DNA from: Claveliimonas bilis
GTDB lineage: Bacteria; Bacillota; Clostridia; Lachnospirales; Lachnospiraceae
Reading direction: 5' to 3'
DNA: 64,000 nucleotides
NCBI RefSeq assembly: GCF_030296775.1
Contig: NZ_AP027742.1
Location: 2,604,001-2,668,000 of the forward strand
In this document: one piece after another, positions 43,875-50,997 of the stretch
How the letters are laid out: each line of letters starts with the position of its first letter
How positions within the stretch are numbered: position 1 is the stretch's first letter
The notes under the pieces: generated by a model
What the model was told of the DNA's origin: nothing
Databases searched by the model: none
The model's input: only the letters and a program-made list of their open reading frames with translations
Program-made: the position numbers and the translations under genes

Positions 43875-45185
43875 TTAAAGAATGTCAATATATTCCCCGG
43901 CAAGGGCTTTATTCATACTGCGCACTGCACAGAATTTTCCGCACATACTGCAAGTGTCGCTGTGATCGTCTTCCGGACTTCTGCTGTCACGGATCGCTTT
44001 GGCAGTTTCCGGATCCAGCGCGCACGCAAACTGCGCATCCCAGTCCAGTTTTCTCCTGGCATCCGCCATACGGTCGTCGATATCCCGTGCTCCCGGTACG
44101 CCTTTTGCTATATCCGCGGCATGGGCTGCAATTTTAGAAGCAATGATTCCCTGCTTTACATCTTCTACATTAGGAAGCGCCAGGTGTTCTGCCGGGGTTA
44201 CATAGCACAGAAACGCTGCGCCGCTCATGGCTGCCACTGCTCCTCCTATAGCCGCTGTGATATGGTCATATCCCGGCGCAATATCTGTCACCAAAGGTCC
44301 CAGTACATAAAATGGCGCGCCCATGCAGATGCTTTTCTGCACTTCCATATTTGCAGCCACCTGGTCAAGCGGCACATGTCCCGGTCCTTCTACCATAACC
44401 TGTACATTGTGATCCCACGCTCTTTTTGTCAGCTCGCCAAGGCGCACCAGCTCTTCAATCTGGCACACATCTGTTGCATCCGCCAGACATCCGGGACGGC
44501 ATGCATCCCCAAGTGAAATTGTCACATCATATTTTTCACAGATGTCTAAAATTTCATCATAGTATTCATAAAACGGATTTTCTTCTCCCGTCATGCTCAT
44601 CCAGGCAAAGACCAGGCTTCCTCCCCGGCTTACAATATTCATTTTTCTTTTATGTTTCTTAATCTGCTCAATTGTTTTTCGTGTAATTCCGCAGTGCAGC
44701 GTAACAAAATCCACGCCGTCCTCTGCATGGAGTCTGATCACATCAATAAAGTCTTTTGCCGACAAAGTTGCCAGATCTCTCTGATAATGAATAACACTGT
44801 CATAAACAGGAACCGTTCCGATCATAACCGGACACTCCCTTGTCAGTTTCTGACGGAAGGGCTGAGTATTTCCATGGCTGGACAGATCCATGATCGCCTC
44901 TGCGCCAAGGTTTACAGCGCTCATCACCTTTTCCATCTCAATATCATAGTCTTTGCAGTCTCTGGATACTCCCAGATTGACATTGATCTTCGTGCGCAGC
45001 ATGCTTCCGATTCCTTCCGGGTTAAGGCATGTGTGCTTTTTATTTGCACAGATTGCCACCTTTCCTTCTGCTACAAGCTGCATTAATTTTTCTACCGGCA
45101 TATTTTCCTTTTTTGCCACGATTTCCATCTGCGGTGTTACAATCCCTTTCCGGGCTGCATCCATTTGTGTTGTGTAATTTTCCAT
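43875..45185 (-). CDS. thiC: Phosphomethylpyrimidine synthase
   Basis: Radical-SAM enzyme, 436 aa, that converts aminoimidazole ribotide to HMP phosphate in thiamine synthesis. The C-terminal cluster motif is CSMCGKFC (C-x2-C-x4-C). ALTTAFDLSS-type blocks are replaced by [16 protein letters not shown] and [20 protein letters not shown], both diagnostic of ThiC. It is the second gene after thiW, under the TPP riboswitch. Confidence 0.96.
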   Translation of the reverse strand: MENYTTQMDAARKGIVTPQMEIVAKKENMPVEKLMQLVAEGKVAICANKKHTCLNPEGIGSMLRTKINVNLGVSRDCKDYDIEMEKVMSAVNLGAEAIMDLSSHGNTQPFRQKLTRECPVMIGTVPVYDSVIHYQRDLATLSAKDFIDVIRLHAEDGVDFVTLHCGITRKTIEQIKKHKRKMNIVSRGGSLVFAWMSMTGEENPFYEYYDEILDICEKYDVTISLGDACRPGCLADATDVCQIEELVRLGELTKRAWDHNVQVMVEGPGHVPLDQVAANMEVQKSICMGAPFYVLGPLVTDIAPGYDHITAAIGGAVAAMSGAAFLCYVTPAEHLALPNVEDVKQGIIASKIAAHAADIAKGVPGARDIDDRMADARRKLDWDAQFACALDPETAKAIRDSRSPEDDHSDTCSMCGKFCAVRSMNKALAGEYIDIL

Positions 45186-45266
45186 CCGTAGTTTCCTCCT
45201 TATCTTTCTGTGTGCTCTGATCTGCCGGTCCTCCAGATTGTTCCGGCTTTTTTCATTTCAGCAGTT

Positions 45267-45776
45267 CTATCCTGCCACCTTCAGCAGTTTCATTGCGCCG
45301 CCTTTTTCCAGAATCGTAATCAGCAAAAAGGCAAGAATACTGCCTACTACCGTAGAAATCAAAAACGGCACGATATAGACAAACAATCCGGCCGGTTCCA
45401 TCCCCATCAAGAATTTTGCTGCCGGGTACGCTGCCAAAGCCCCCAGGATGCCTGTCCCAAACACTTCGGCAAAGCAGGTTACGCCAAGTCTTCGGCACAC
45501 CATATACACGATTCCACAGCACAGGGCACCTGCCATACTGCCCGGGAACGCCAGAATACTCCCGATTCCCATCACATTTCTGAGCAGACTTGCACAAAAT
45601 GCAATTCCCACTCCCCAGCCCGGTCCAAGGGTTACCGCTGCCAGGATATTTACCATGTGCTGTACCGGCGCACATTTGCTTCCCGCCACCGGGAAACTGA
45701 TCATACTCCCAACTACAGCCAATGCTGTCAGCACACCAGCCAGCACCAGCTTTCTCGTCGCATTCTTCTGCTCCAC
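45267..45776 (-). CDS. thiW: Thiazole/thiamine-precursor ECF transporter S component
   Basis: 169 aa, about five helices; GSMISFPVAGSKCAPVQHMV and VTLGPGWGVGIAFCASLLRN are the ThiW pattern. It takes up a thiamine precursor (hydroxyethylthiazole is the assigned family substrate). It uses a GTG start, MEQKNAT, with AAGGAG ten bases before. Under a TPP riboswitch and upstream of thiC. Confidence 0.93.
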   Translation of the reverse strand: MEQKNATRKLVLAGVLTALAVVGSMISFPVAGSKCAPVQHMVNILAAVTLGPGWGVGIAFCASLLRNVMGIGSILAFPGSMAGALCCGIVYMVCRRLGVTCFAEVFGTGILGALAAYPAAKFLMGMEPAGLFVYIVPFLISTVVGSILAFLLITILEKGGAMKLLKVAG

Positions 45777-45882
45777 AAAAAACGTCTCCTTCCTGTTCCG
45801 CTACTCCTTTTTACGTTTCTGCTTCATTTTTGTCCGCTTACACGCAAAAACGCTGTCAAGTACTGTATTTATAGTTCTTCTT

Positions 45883-45951
45883 TAGCGTCGGTGTACAAGG
45901 GGCTAAAATCTCCCCTTCACCGACCATGTTGCCCCTTGTACACCGACGCTA
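45883..45951. repeat. Palindromic interspersed repeat, TAGCGTCGGTGTACA family, copy C
   Basis: Perfect 21-bp arms beginning TAGCGTCGGTGTACA at 45883-45903 and inverted at 45931-45951, with a 27-base centre. The centre holds a shortened internal copy (CCCCTTCACCGAC). It lies in the thiW leader, after the riboswitch terminator and before the ribosome binding site. Confidence 0.88.
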
Positions 45952-45994
45952 CGGGAAGACGAGAAAATAAAAGAATTTTTCCAGAATGTTTCAC

Positions 45995-46029
45995 GAAAAA
46001 AAATAGAGTTCCACCGACGGAACTCTATC
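45995..46029 (-). terminator. Terminator of the TPP riboswitch
   Basis: ATAGAGTTCC (46003-46012) pairs with GGAACTCTAT (46019-46028). On the minus strand TTTTTTTT follows. It lies between the TPP aptamer and thiW. Confidence 0.9.
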
Positions 46030-46043
46030 AATTACTCAATATT

Positions 46044-46130
46044 CATCCCTACGTTGGCATTATCCAAATCAGGTTATGGGTCGAAACAAACCAGTCTCCT
46101 CTCAGCCGGCTTCAGCCAGCTCCCCGTATC
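46044..46130 (-). promoter_or_regulatory. TPP riboswitch (THI element)
   Basis: Conserved blocks on the minus strand: GGGGAGC, GGCTGAGAGGA, GACCC, AACCTGATTTGGATAATGCC and CGTAGGGA. It controls the thiW-thiC operon through the terminator downstream. Confidence 0.95.
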
Positions 46131-46201
46131 ACTATAATTTTGTACTGGGTTTATTATATCCCTGACATCTGGATTTTGCAACTGCTGCGAAGGAATATTT
46201 T

Positions 46202-46281
46202 CAAAATTACACACCATGTTTCGCAGTTTTGCCCACCGCTTACTGCAACTTGACACGTAGTAAAGTTTAAAAGTGTTACGT
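46202..46281. repeat. ACGTAACACTTTT repeat family, copy 1
   Basis: An 80-base element ending AAAAGTGTTACGT. It aligns without gaps over all 80 bases with 47805-47884 and, reverse-complemented, over 61 bases with 47674-47734. It lies seven bases past the aldolase stop codon. Confidence 0.85.
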
Positions 46282-46287
46282 GTGGAA

Positions 46288-46863
46288 TTAGCAAATTAAC
46301 GCATCAACCTGCCGCAGACTCCAGGCAATCCTTGCGCTCTCTTCCAGCTCTTCTATCGCATAAAACGCATCCATCATACTTGCAGCTCCTACAACCGGGC
46401 CGTGATTTTGCAACAGGTAGCCGTCGCTGCCTTCCATGTGTTCTTCAAAGAGCCCGAATAATTCCCGGCTTCCCGGAGGCGCATAGGGAATCAGCCCCAC
46501 TTTGCCCAGTTTCATTTTCAGATAAGGCGTGTGCTCTGGCATGATATCTATCATGGATTCATGGGGAAGGCAGGACCACAGTGTAGAGTAAAAACTATGT
46601 GTGTGTATCACAGCCCCGCTCCCTTTTTTCTGATACATAAGCAGATGAAGGGGCGCTTCTTTGCTGGGCTTTGGCCCCGCTATATACTCTCCTTTTAAAT
46701 CAAGAACCGCAAATTCTTCTTCCTTCAATGTCCCAAAGCAGGTTCCGCTGGCGCTGATGTAAATTTTGTCTTCATGACGAAAGCTGATATTGGCAGTGGA
46801 ACCGGTTGCTTTCCGCTCATTAAGGGCAATCCGATCCATCGGGATTACTGGGAGAAAAACCAA
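46288..46863 (-). CDS. Class II aldolase (OtnC/FucA-like), 5'-truncated
   Basis: 191 aa as read. The core is clear: GSTANISFRHEDKIYISASG, GTCFGTL, VIHTHSFYSTLW with zinc ligands HTH, and YLLQNHGPVV. These match the class II aldolase/adducin family, closest in motif to 3-oxo-tetronate-phosphate decarboxylase (OtnC)-like enzymes. The usual first ~20 residues before GSTGNIS are missing; only a TTG with no site begins the frame, and that stretch is the 5' part of the opposite regulator gene. No partner kinase is adjacent. Probably a truncated, inactive gene. Confidence 0.7.
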   Translation of the reverse strand: MVFLPVIPMDRIALNERKATGSTANISFRHEDKIYISASGTCFGTLKEEEFAVLDLKGEYIAGPKPSKEAPLHLLMYQKKGSGAVIHTHSFYSTLWSCLPHESMIDIMPEHTPYLKMKLGKVGLIPYAPPGSRELFGLFEEHMEGSDGYLLQNHGPVVGAASMMDAFYAIEELEESARIAWSLRQVDALIC

Positions 46864-47679
46864 AGTGTCATGTCCGGCAAAACTCCTGTTGTTGTCTGCG
46901 GAAGCCCGGGCAGCGGAAGGACTATTTTCTCCTACGGACTTTACGCCGCCAGCCCCTACACCTCAAATCCGCTTATTGAAGTGGACTGCTACCATTTAAA
47001 CGCCAAACAATGTGATAAATTATTCAAAGATGAGCGTTCTCCTCTCTTTGAAAATAACTATATCATACTATTTAAAAACCTGAACGCGCTGTCCCCCACA
47101 CTGCAGAACCTCTTCACCTACTATCTGGAAAATCTGGAACTGACATCACGCCACAAAGTCATCTGTACTTTTACAGGAGACATGGGGGACCTTATTGCCG
47201 CCAACCAGTTTTCACAAAATTTAAGCTATCTGATCTCCGGCTTTACGATCCAGCTTCCTTCTATTAATCACAAGCCGGAACTGATCGTATCTATCGCCCG
47301 CTCTTACTTGAACAGCCTGAACCAGGAACTTCCCATCCAAATTGCCGGATTTGAGCCTGAAGCCCTGAAACTTCTGGAAGAACATCACTGGCAGTACGGG
47401 ATCTCACAATTTCAAACTGTACTGAAACAACTTGTTATCCAGTCCAACAGCCAGTTTATTACCGCCGAAAATGTACAGACCATCCTCTCTCATCTGGGAC
47501 CTTCAAAAAGCAATGCTTCGAGGGATACCCGCCTGAATCTGAACCAGACATTGGATGACATCACAAAAGATGTGATCGATCTCGTATTGAAAGAAGAAAG
47601 CATGAATCAGACAAAAGCCGCCAAACGGCTGGGAATCAGCCGCAGTACACTGTGGAAGAAGTTGAAAATGGAGACGTAA
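46774..47679 (+). CDS. AAA-type regulator with Fis-like HTH, N-terminally truncated and degenerate
   Basis: 301 aa. The middle part follows the sigma-54 activator AAA fold, but Walker A is GSPGSGRT (43-50; Arg49 in place of the catalytic Lys), no GAFTGA loop is present, and the Walker B region reads YIILFKNLN instead of LFLDE. The last ~40 residues form a Fis-type HTH (MNQTKAAKRLGISRSTLWKK). PrpR-type regulators carry a sensor domain before the AAA domain; none is present here. The 5' end overlaps the opposite aldolase gene by 90 bases. Its TAA stop lies inside the ACGTAACACTTTT repeat. Confidence 0.65.
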   Translation: MTKADIGSGTGCFPLIKGNPIHRDYWEKNQSVMSGKTPVVVCGSPGSGRTIFSYGLYAASPYTSNPLIEVDCYHLNAKQCDKLFKDERSPLFENNYIILFKNLNALSPTLQNLFTYYLENLELTSRHKVICTFTGDMGDLIAANQFSQNLSYLISGFTIQLPSINHKPELIVSIARSYLNSLNQELPIQIAGFEPEALKLLEEHHWQYGISQFQTVLKQLVIQSNSQFITAENVQTILSHLGPSKSNASRDTRLNLNQTLDDITKDVIDLVLKEESMNQTKAAKRLGISRSTLWKKLKMET

Positions 47680-47734
47680 CACTTTTAAACTTTACTACGT
47701 GCCAACTTGCGGTAAACGGTGTGTAAAACTGCGA
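47674..47734. repeat. ACGTAACACTTTT repeat family, copy 2
   Basis: Reverse-oriented copy of 46202-46281 over 61 bases. It provides the TAA stop of the AAA regulator (47677-47679). With copy 3 it forms the ends of a ~210-base inverted-repeat structure around the central terminator. Confidence 0.85.
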
Positions 47735-47788
47735 GAAGCCCCGTCCTTTTTTGAAAATAACCAAAAAAGGACGGGGCTTCTCGCAGTT
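47727..47788. terminator. Strong bidirectional terminator
   Basis: A 26-bp perfect stem: AACTGCGAGAAGCCCCGTCC with a T-run, ten-base loop, and its complement. It serves the AAA regulator (+) and modE-like gene (-). It lies in the centre between copies 2 and 3 of the repeat. Confidence 0.9.
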
Positions 47789-47804
47789 GTTTTATGTGGG
47801 ATTT

Positions 47805-47884
47805 CAATTTTGCACACCGTAGTTTGCAGTTTTACACAGGGTTATACATAAGCTGACACGTAGTTTATATGAAAAGTGTTACGT
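47805..47884. repeat. ACGTAACACTTTT repeat family, copy 3
   Basis: Same orientation as copy 1 and the same 80-base length. Its last bases, read on the minus strand, give ACGTAA, the end of the modE-like gene (Thr then TAA). Confidence 0.85.
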
Positions 47885-48244
47885 CACCAATTCACCAAAC
47901 CACCGTTCAAACGAAGCACGGGCACACATTTTCACTTCCGCTTCCATAGCACGATACTTCTCCATCAGCGTTTTTCCTTCTGCGGTTATCTCACATTTTC
48001 CTCCGCTTCTGCCTCCCTGATGCCGGATCAGCAGCGGGGTCCCAAGCTCTCTTTCTGCTCGGTTTATGATTTTCCATCCTTTGCTGTAAGACATTTCCAT
48101 TTTCTGACAGGCTTCTTTCATAGAACCGCTTTCTTCCAGGTGTTCTAAAAGTTTTATCAGTCCCGGTCCAAACACAGGTTCATCTGTGCAGACCTGCAAT
48201 TTAACCACAGGCCTGAATTTCCGGCTTTCTTCTTTTTTATCCAT
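47879..48244 (-). CDS. modE: ModE-like molybdate-responsive regulator (HTH only)
   Basis: 121 aa, a LysR/ModE-type winged helix: FGPGLIKLLEHLEESGSMKEACQKMEMSYSKGWKIINRAERELG and GGRSGGKCEITAEG. The C-terminal molbindin domains of full ModE are absent, as in many Firmicutes. Start MDKKEES follows AAAGGTG, 13 bases after the modC stop. Probably regulates the mod operon. Its stop codon is supplied by the adjacent repeat. Confidence 0.85.
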   Translation of the reverse strand: MDKKEESRKFRPVVKLQVCTDEPVFGPGLIKLLEHLEESGSMKEACQKMEMSYSKGWKIINRAERELGTPLLIRHQGGRSGGKCEITAEGKTLMEKYRAMEAEVKMCARASFERWFGELVT

Positions 48245-48257
48245 TCTTTTCACCTTT

Positions 48258-49325
48258 TTAATTTTCTTCCAGGAGAAGAAGTCTCTCCGGAGCAATTGTC
48301 ACAGCCTCCGGAATCCGGCAGCCGCCCCGCTCACTTTTCATCCACAAGCCTTTCTCCGCCTGTTGATCCGCCTTAAAAATAATCGTCTGTTCAAAGGGCG
48401 TCTCGGACTGCTCCACCGGCAGTACAGGAAAACGGTTGACTTGGTTTTCCCCTTCTGCTCCGCCTTCCCTTGACTTGCCTGCTGCCGGCAGGATATCATG
48501 GGCCCGCACTCCGATATACGCTGTTTTTTCCGAAACAGGTTCTGCCGTCCAAAGAGAAATCCCCCAGTCTTTTGCATAGACCTGAAACTGTCCTCTTTTT
48601 TCTATCTGTGAGATATTTTTGCATCCGGTCAATCTGGCAGCCGCTACTTTCCTGGGATTTTCAAACAGTGCTTTTGTATTGTCAGTGATCACATTTTTCC
48701 CTTTTTCCATGATCATCGTATCCGTACACAGCCGGTAAATCTCGTCTCTGTCATGGCTCACTAAAATGGTGCATCCTGCAAAATTCCGAATCCACCTTTG
48801 CATTTCCAGCTGAAGTTCTTCCTTTAAATAGCTGTCCATAGCGGAAAACGGCTCATCCAAAAGCAGAATATCCGGTTCGCTGGCCAGTATTCTTGCCAAA
48901 GCCGTCCTCTGCTGCTGTCCTCCCGAAAGCCGAGTCGGATATTGTTTCTCCAATCCTCTAAGCTGGAACTGTTCCATCAACCCGGCGGCTTTCTGCTTTT
49001 TTTCCGCCTTTTTCCCCTGTATGCCGGCCATAATATTTTCTTCTACTGTCATATTGGGAAATAATGCATAATTTTGAAACAGATAGCCTACCTTCCGTTT
49101 CTGTGGAGATAGGTCGATCTTTTTCTCACTGTCGTAAAACACTGTTTTTTCCGTGGCAATTCTTCCACGATCCGGACGCACGATCCCGGCTACCGCCTTC
49201 AAAGTCATACTTTTCCCGCAGCCGGACGCCCCCAGGATCCCGAGACATCCGCCATTCATGGAAACTTTCATGTCCAACATGTAATGTTTCAGTTGTTTTT
49301 GAAAATTAATTTCCAGCTGTTTCAT
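48258..49325 (-). CDS. modC: Molybdate ABC transporter ATP-binding protein
   Basis: 355 aa. The NBD has [34 protein letters not shown] and ILLLDEPFSAMD. The C-terminal TOBE-like region (about 235-355) is expected in ModC and binds oxyanion. Follows modB by nine bases. Imports molybdate with ModA and ModB. Confidence 0.92.
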   Translation of the reverse strand: MKQLEINFQKQLKHYMLDMKVSMNGGCLGILGASGCGKSMTLKAVAGIVRPDRGRIATEKTVFYDSEKKIDLSPQKRKVGYLFQNYALFPNMTVEENIMAGIQGKKAEKKQKAAGLMEQFQLRGLEKQYPTRLSGGQQQRTALARILASEPDILLLDEPFSAMDSYLKEELQLEMQRWIRNFAGCTILVSHDRDEIYRLCTDTMIMEKGKNVITDNTKALFENPRKVAAARLTGCKNISQIEKRGQFQVYAKDWGISLWTAEPVSEKTAYIGVRAHDILPAAGKSREGGAEGENQVNRFPVLPVEQSETPFEQTIIFKADQQAEKGLWMKSERGGCRIPEAVTIAPERLLLLEEN

Positions 49326-49334
49326 TTTCAGCCG

Positions 49335-50009
49335 TTACCTCCGGTTAAATTTCTGGAAAATGTATGTCACATAGTTCATCCCTGTCACAACCAGAAAGGA
49401 GATCACCACCAGCACAATTACATACTGATATGCTCCCTCCATGTTTCCGGCTGCCACATCAGAATACACAGCCAGAGGCAGGGTCCTTGTCTTTCCCGCA
49501 ATATTTCCCGCGATCATTGCCGTGGCGCCAAATTCTCCCAGCCCTCTTGCAAACGCCAGGATCCCTCCTGATAAAATTCCGGACAGTGCATTAGGAAAGA
49601 GGATTTTCCAGAAAATCTTCCACTCAGACATTCCAAGCGTCCGCCCGGCATCGATCAAATCTCCATTGACCTGCTCAAAAGCCCCTCTGGCGGAACGATA
49701 CATCAAAGGAAAAGAAATCACCACTGCCGCCAGGACCGTCGCTCCCCACGAAAAGGCGATTTTCACCCCGAAAAACTCCAGAAAGAAACGGCCAATAGGC
49801 CGTTTCACTCCGAAGAGATAAAGCAGAAAAAAACCAGCTACCGTCGGCGGCAGGACCAGGGGCAGGGTCAAAATTCCGTCCCATATCATTTTCCATTTTT
49901 CATGACGGATCCTCACCACGAGAAACGCTGCCAAAATCCCGGCAAAAAACGTGATCACAATGGCAAGAGACGCCGTTTTTGCCGATATCAGAATCGGTGA
50001 CCAGTCCAT
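49335..50009 (-). CDS. modB: Molybdate ABC transporter permease
   Basis: 224 aa, five helices with the EAA loop AGRTLGMSEWKIFWKILFPNA. LVLPPTVAGFFLLYLFG is typical ModB. Three bases after modA. Confidence 0.95.
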   Translation of the reverse strand: MDWSPILISAKTASLAIVITFFAGILAAFLVVRIRHEKWKMIWDGILTLPLVLPPTVAGFFLLYLFGVKRPIGRFFLEFFGVKIAFSWGATVLAAVVISFPLMYRSARGAFEQVNGDLIDAGRTLGMSEWKIFWKILFPNALSGILSGGILAFARGLGEFGATAMIAGNIAGKTRTLPLAVYSDVAAGNMEGAYQYVIVLVVISFLVVTGMNYVTYIFQKFNRR

Positions 50010-50012
50010 ATC

Positions 50013-50870
50013 CTACCTCTTTATAAATCCGTAATCTTCAAATATCTGGATTGCTTCATCGCTTTTCAGAAATTCTACAAACTTCTCTGCCGCCTCTTTA
50101 TTTTCAGACGCGGAAACAATTCCTACCGGATAAATATCCGGTTCTGCCAGACTGTCCTCCGGAGCTTCTGCCACAACTTTTACTTTATCTGTAGTAGCTG
50201 CATCTGTTGCATATACAATGCCGGCCTGAGCGCTTCCCTCTGCAACCCAGTTCAGTACTTCCGTCACATTCGTTCCAAGGCTGGCTTTTGCCAGTACCTG
50301 ATCCCACAGTCCCAGATTTGTCAGAGCTTCCTCTGAATACTGTCCAACCGGTACACTGGCAGGGTCTCCGATGGCAATGGTATCCGCCTTTGTAATATCT
50401 TCAAAAGAAGATAATTCCAACTGTGAATCAGCAGATGTGATCAGTACAATTTTATTTTCCAGTAGATCTGTCACAGAATCTTCTTCGATCATTCCTTCTT
50501 CCGTCAGGGCGTCCATCTGTTTTGTAGCCGCCGACATAAAGACATCCGCTTCCATTCCTTCTTCAATCTGAGTCTGCAGTTTTCCGGAGCTGTCGTAGGT
50601 TCCGCTCACTGTAATATCCGGATTTTGTTCCTCAAACATAGGAATCAGTTCGTCCTCATATGCATATTCCAGGCTGGCTGCTGCCGCAACGAGTATTTCC
50701 GTCTTTTCATCTTCTCCGCTTTCTTCCTGACCTTCTTCCTGAGTATCAGCCTCAGTTTCTGACTGACTGCTGTCAGATGCATCTGTATTCTCCTCACTGC
50801 TTCCGCATCCTGCTGCCAGAACTGCCGTCATGGCTGATACCAGCAAAAGACTTACGATTTTCCTTTTCAT
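50013..50870 (-). CDS. modA: Molybdate-binding lipoprotein
   Basis: 285 aa. Lipoprotein signal with lipobox LAAGC, then an acidic Ser/Glu-rich linker (about 25-55). The binding domain includes VAAAASLEYAYEDELIPMFE, TYDSSGKLQTQIEEG and FMSAATKQMDAL, the ModA ligand residues. GGGAGGAAAG precedes the ATG. First gene of modABC-modE. Confidence 0.95.
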   Translation of the reverse strand: MKRKIVSLLLVSAMTAVLAAGCGSSEENTDASDSSQSETEADTQEEGQEESGEDEKTEILVAAAASLEYAYEDELIPMFEEQNPDITVSGTYDSSGKLQTQIEEGMEADVFMSAATKQMDALTEEGMIEEDSVTDLLENKIVLITSADSQLELSSFEDITKADTIAIGDPASVPVGQYSEEALTNLGLWDQVLAKASLGTNVTEVLNWVAEGSAQAGIVYATDAATTDKVKVVAEAPEDSLAEPDIYPVGIVSASENKEAAEKFVEFLKSDEAIQIFEDYGFIKR

Positions 50871-50891
50871 TCTCTTTCCTCCCTGCTTTTT

Positions 50892-50922
50892 GCAAATATT
50901 AATCTTTTTGTAAATATTTATC
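50892..50922 (-). promoter_or_regulatory. Candidate ModE operator, direct repeat
   Basis: On the minus strand GATAAATATTTAC (50922-50910) and GATTAATATTTGC (50904-50892) match at 11 of 13 bases, spaced 18 bases apart, between the modA promoter and start codon. Confidence 0.5.
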
Positions 50923-50943
50923 TTTTCTCAAACTCTCAAATAC

Positions 50944-50972
50944 AGTATACATCAAATTATTTTTAAAAACAA
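50944..50972 (-). promoter_or_regulatory. Promoter of modABC
   Basis: On the minus strand TTGTTT (50972-50967), 17 bases, TATACT (50949-50944). Confidence 0.6.
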
Positions 50973-50997
50973 TTCGCTTTCCGCAAAAAAATTTGCA

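Noticed and set aside
45210-46253. A 347-codon open frame on the plus strand
   Set aside because: It runs across thiW, the palindromic repeat and the TPP riboswitch, all supported on the minus strand.
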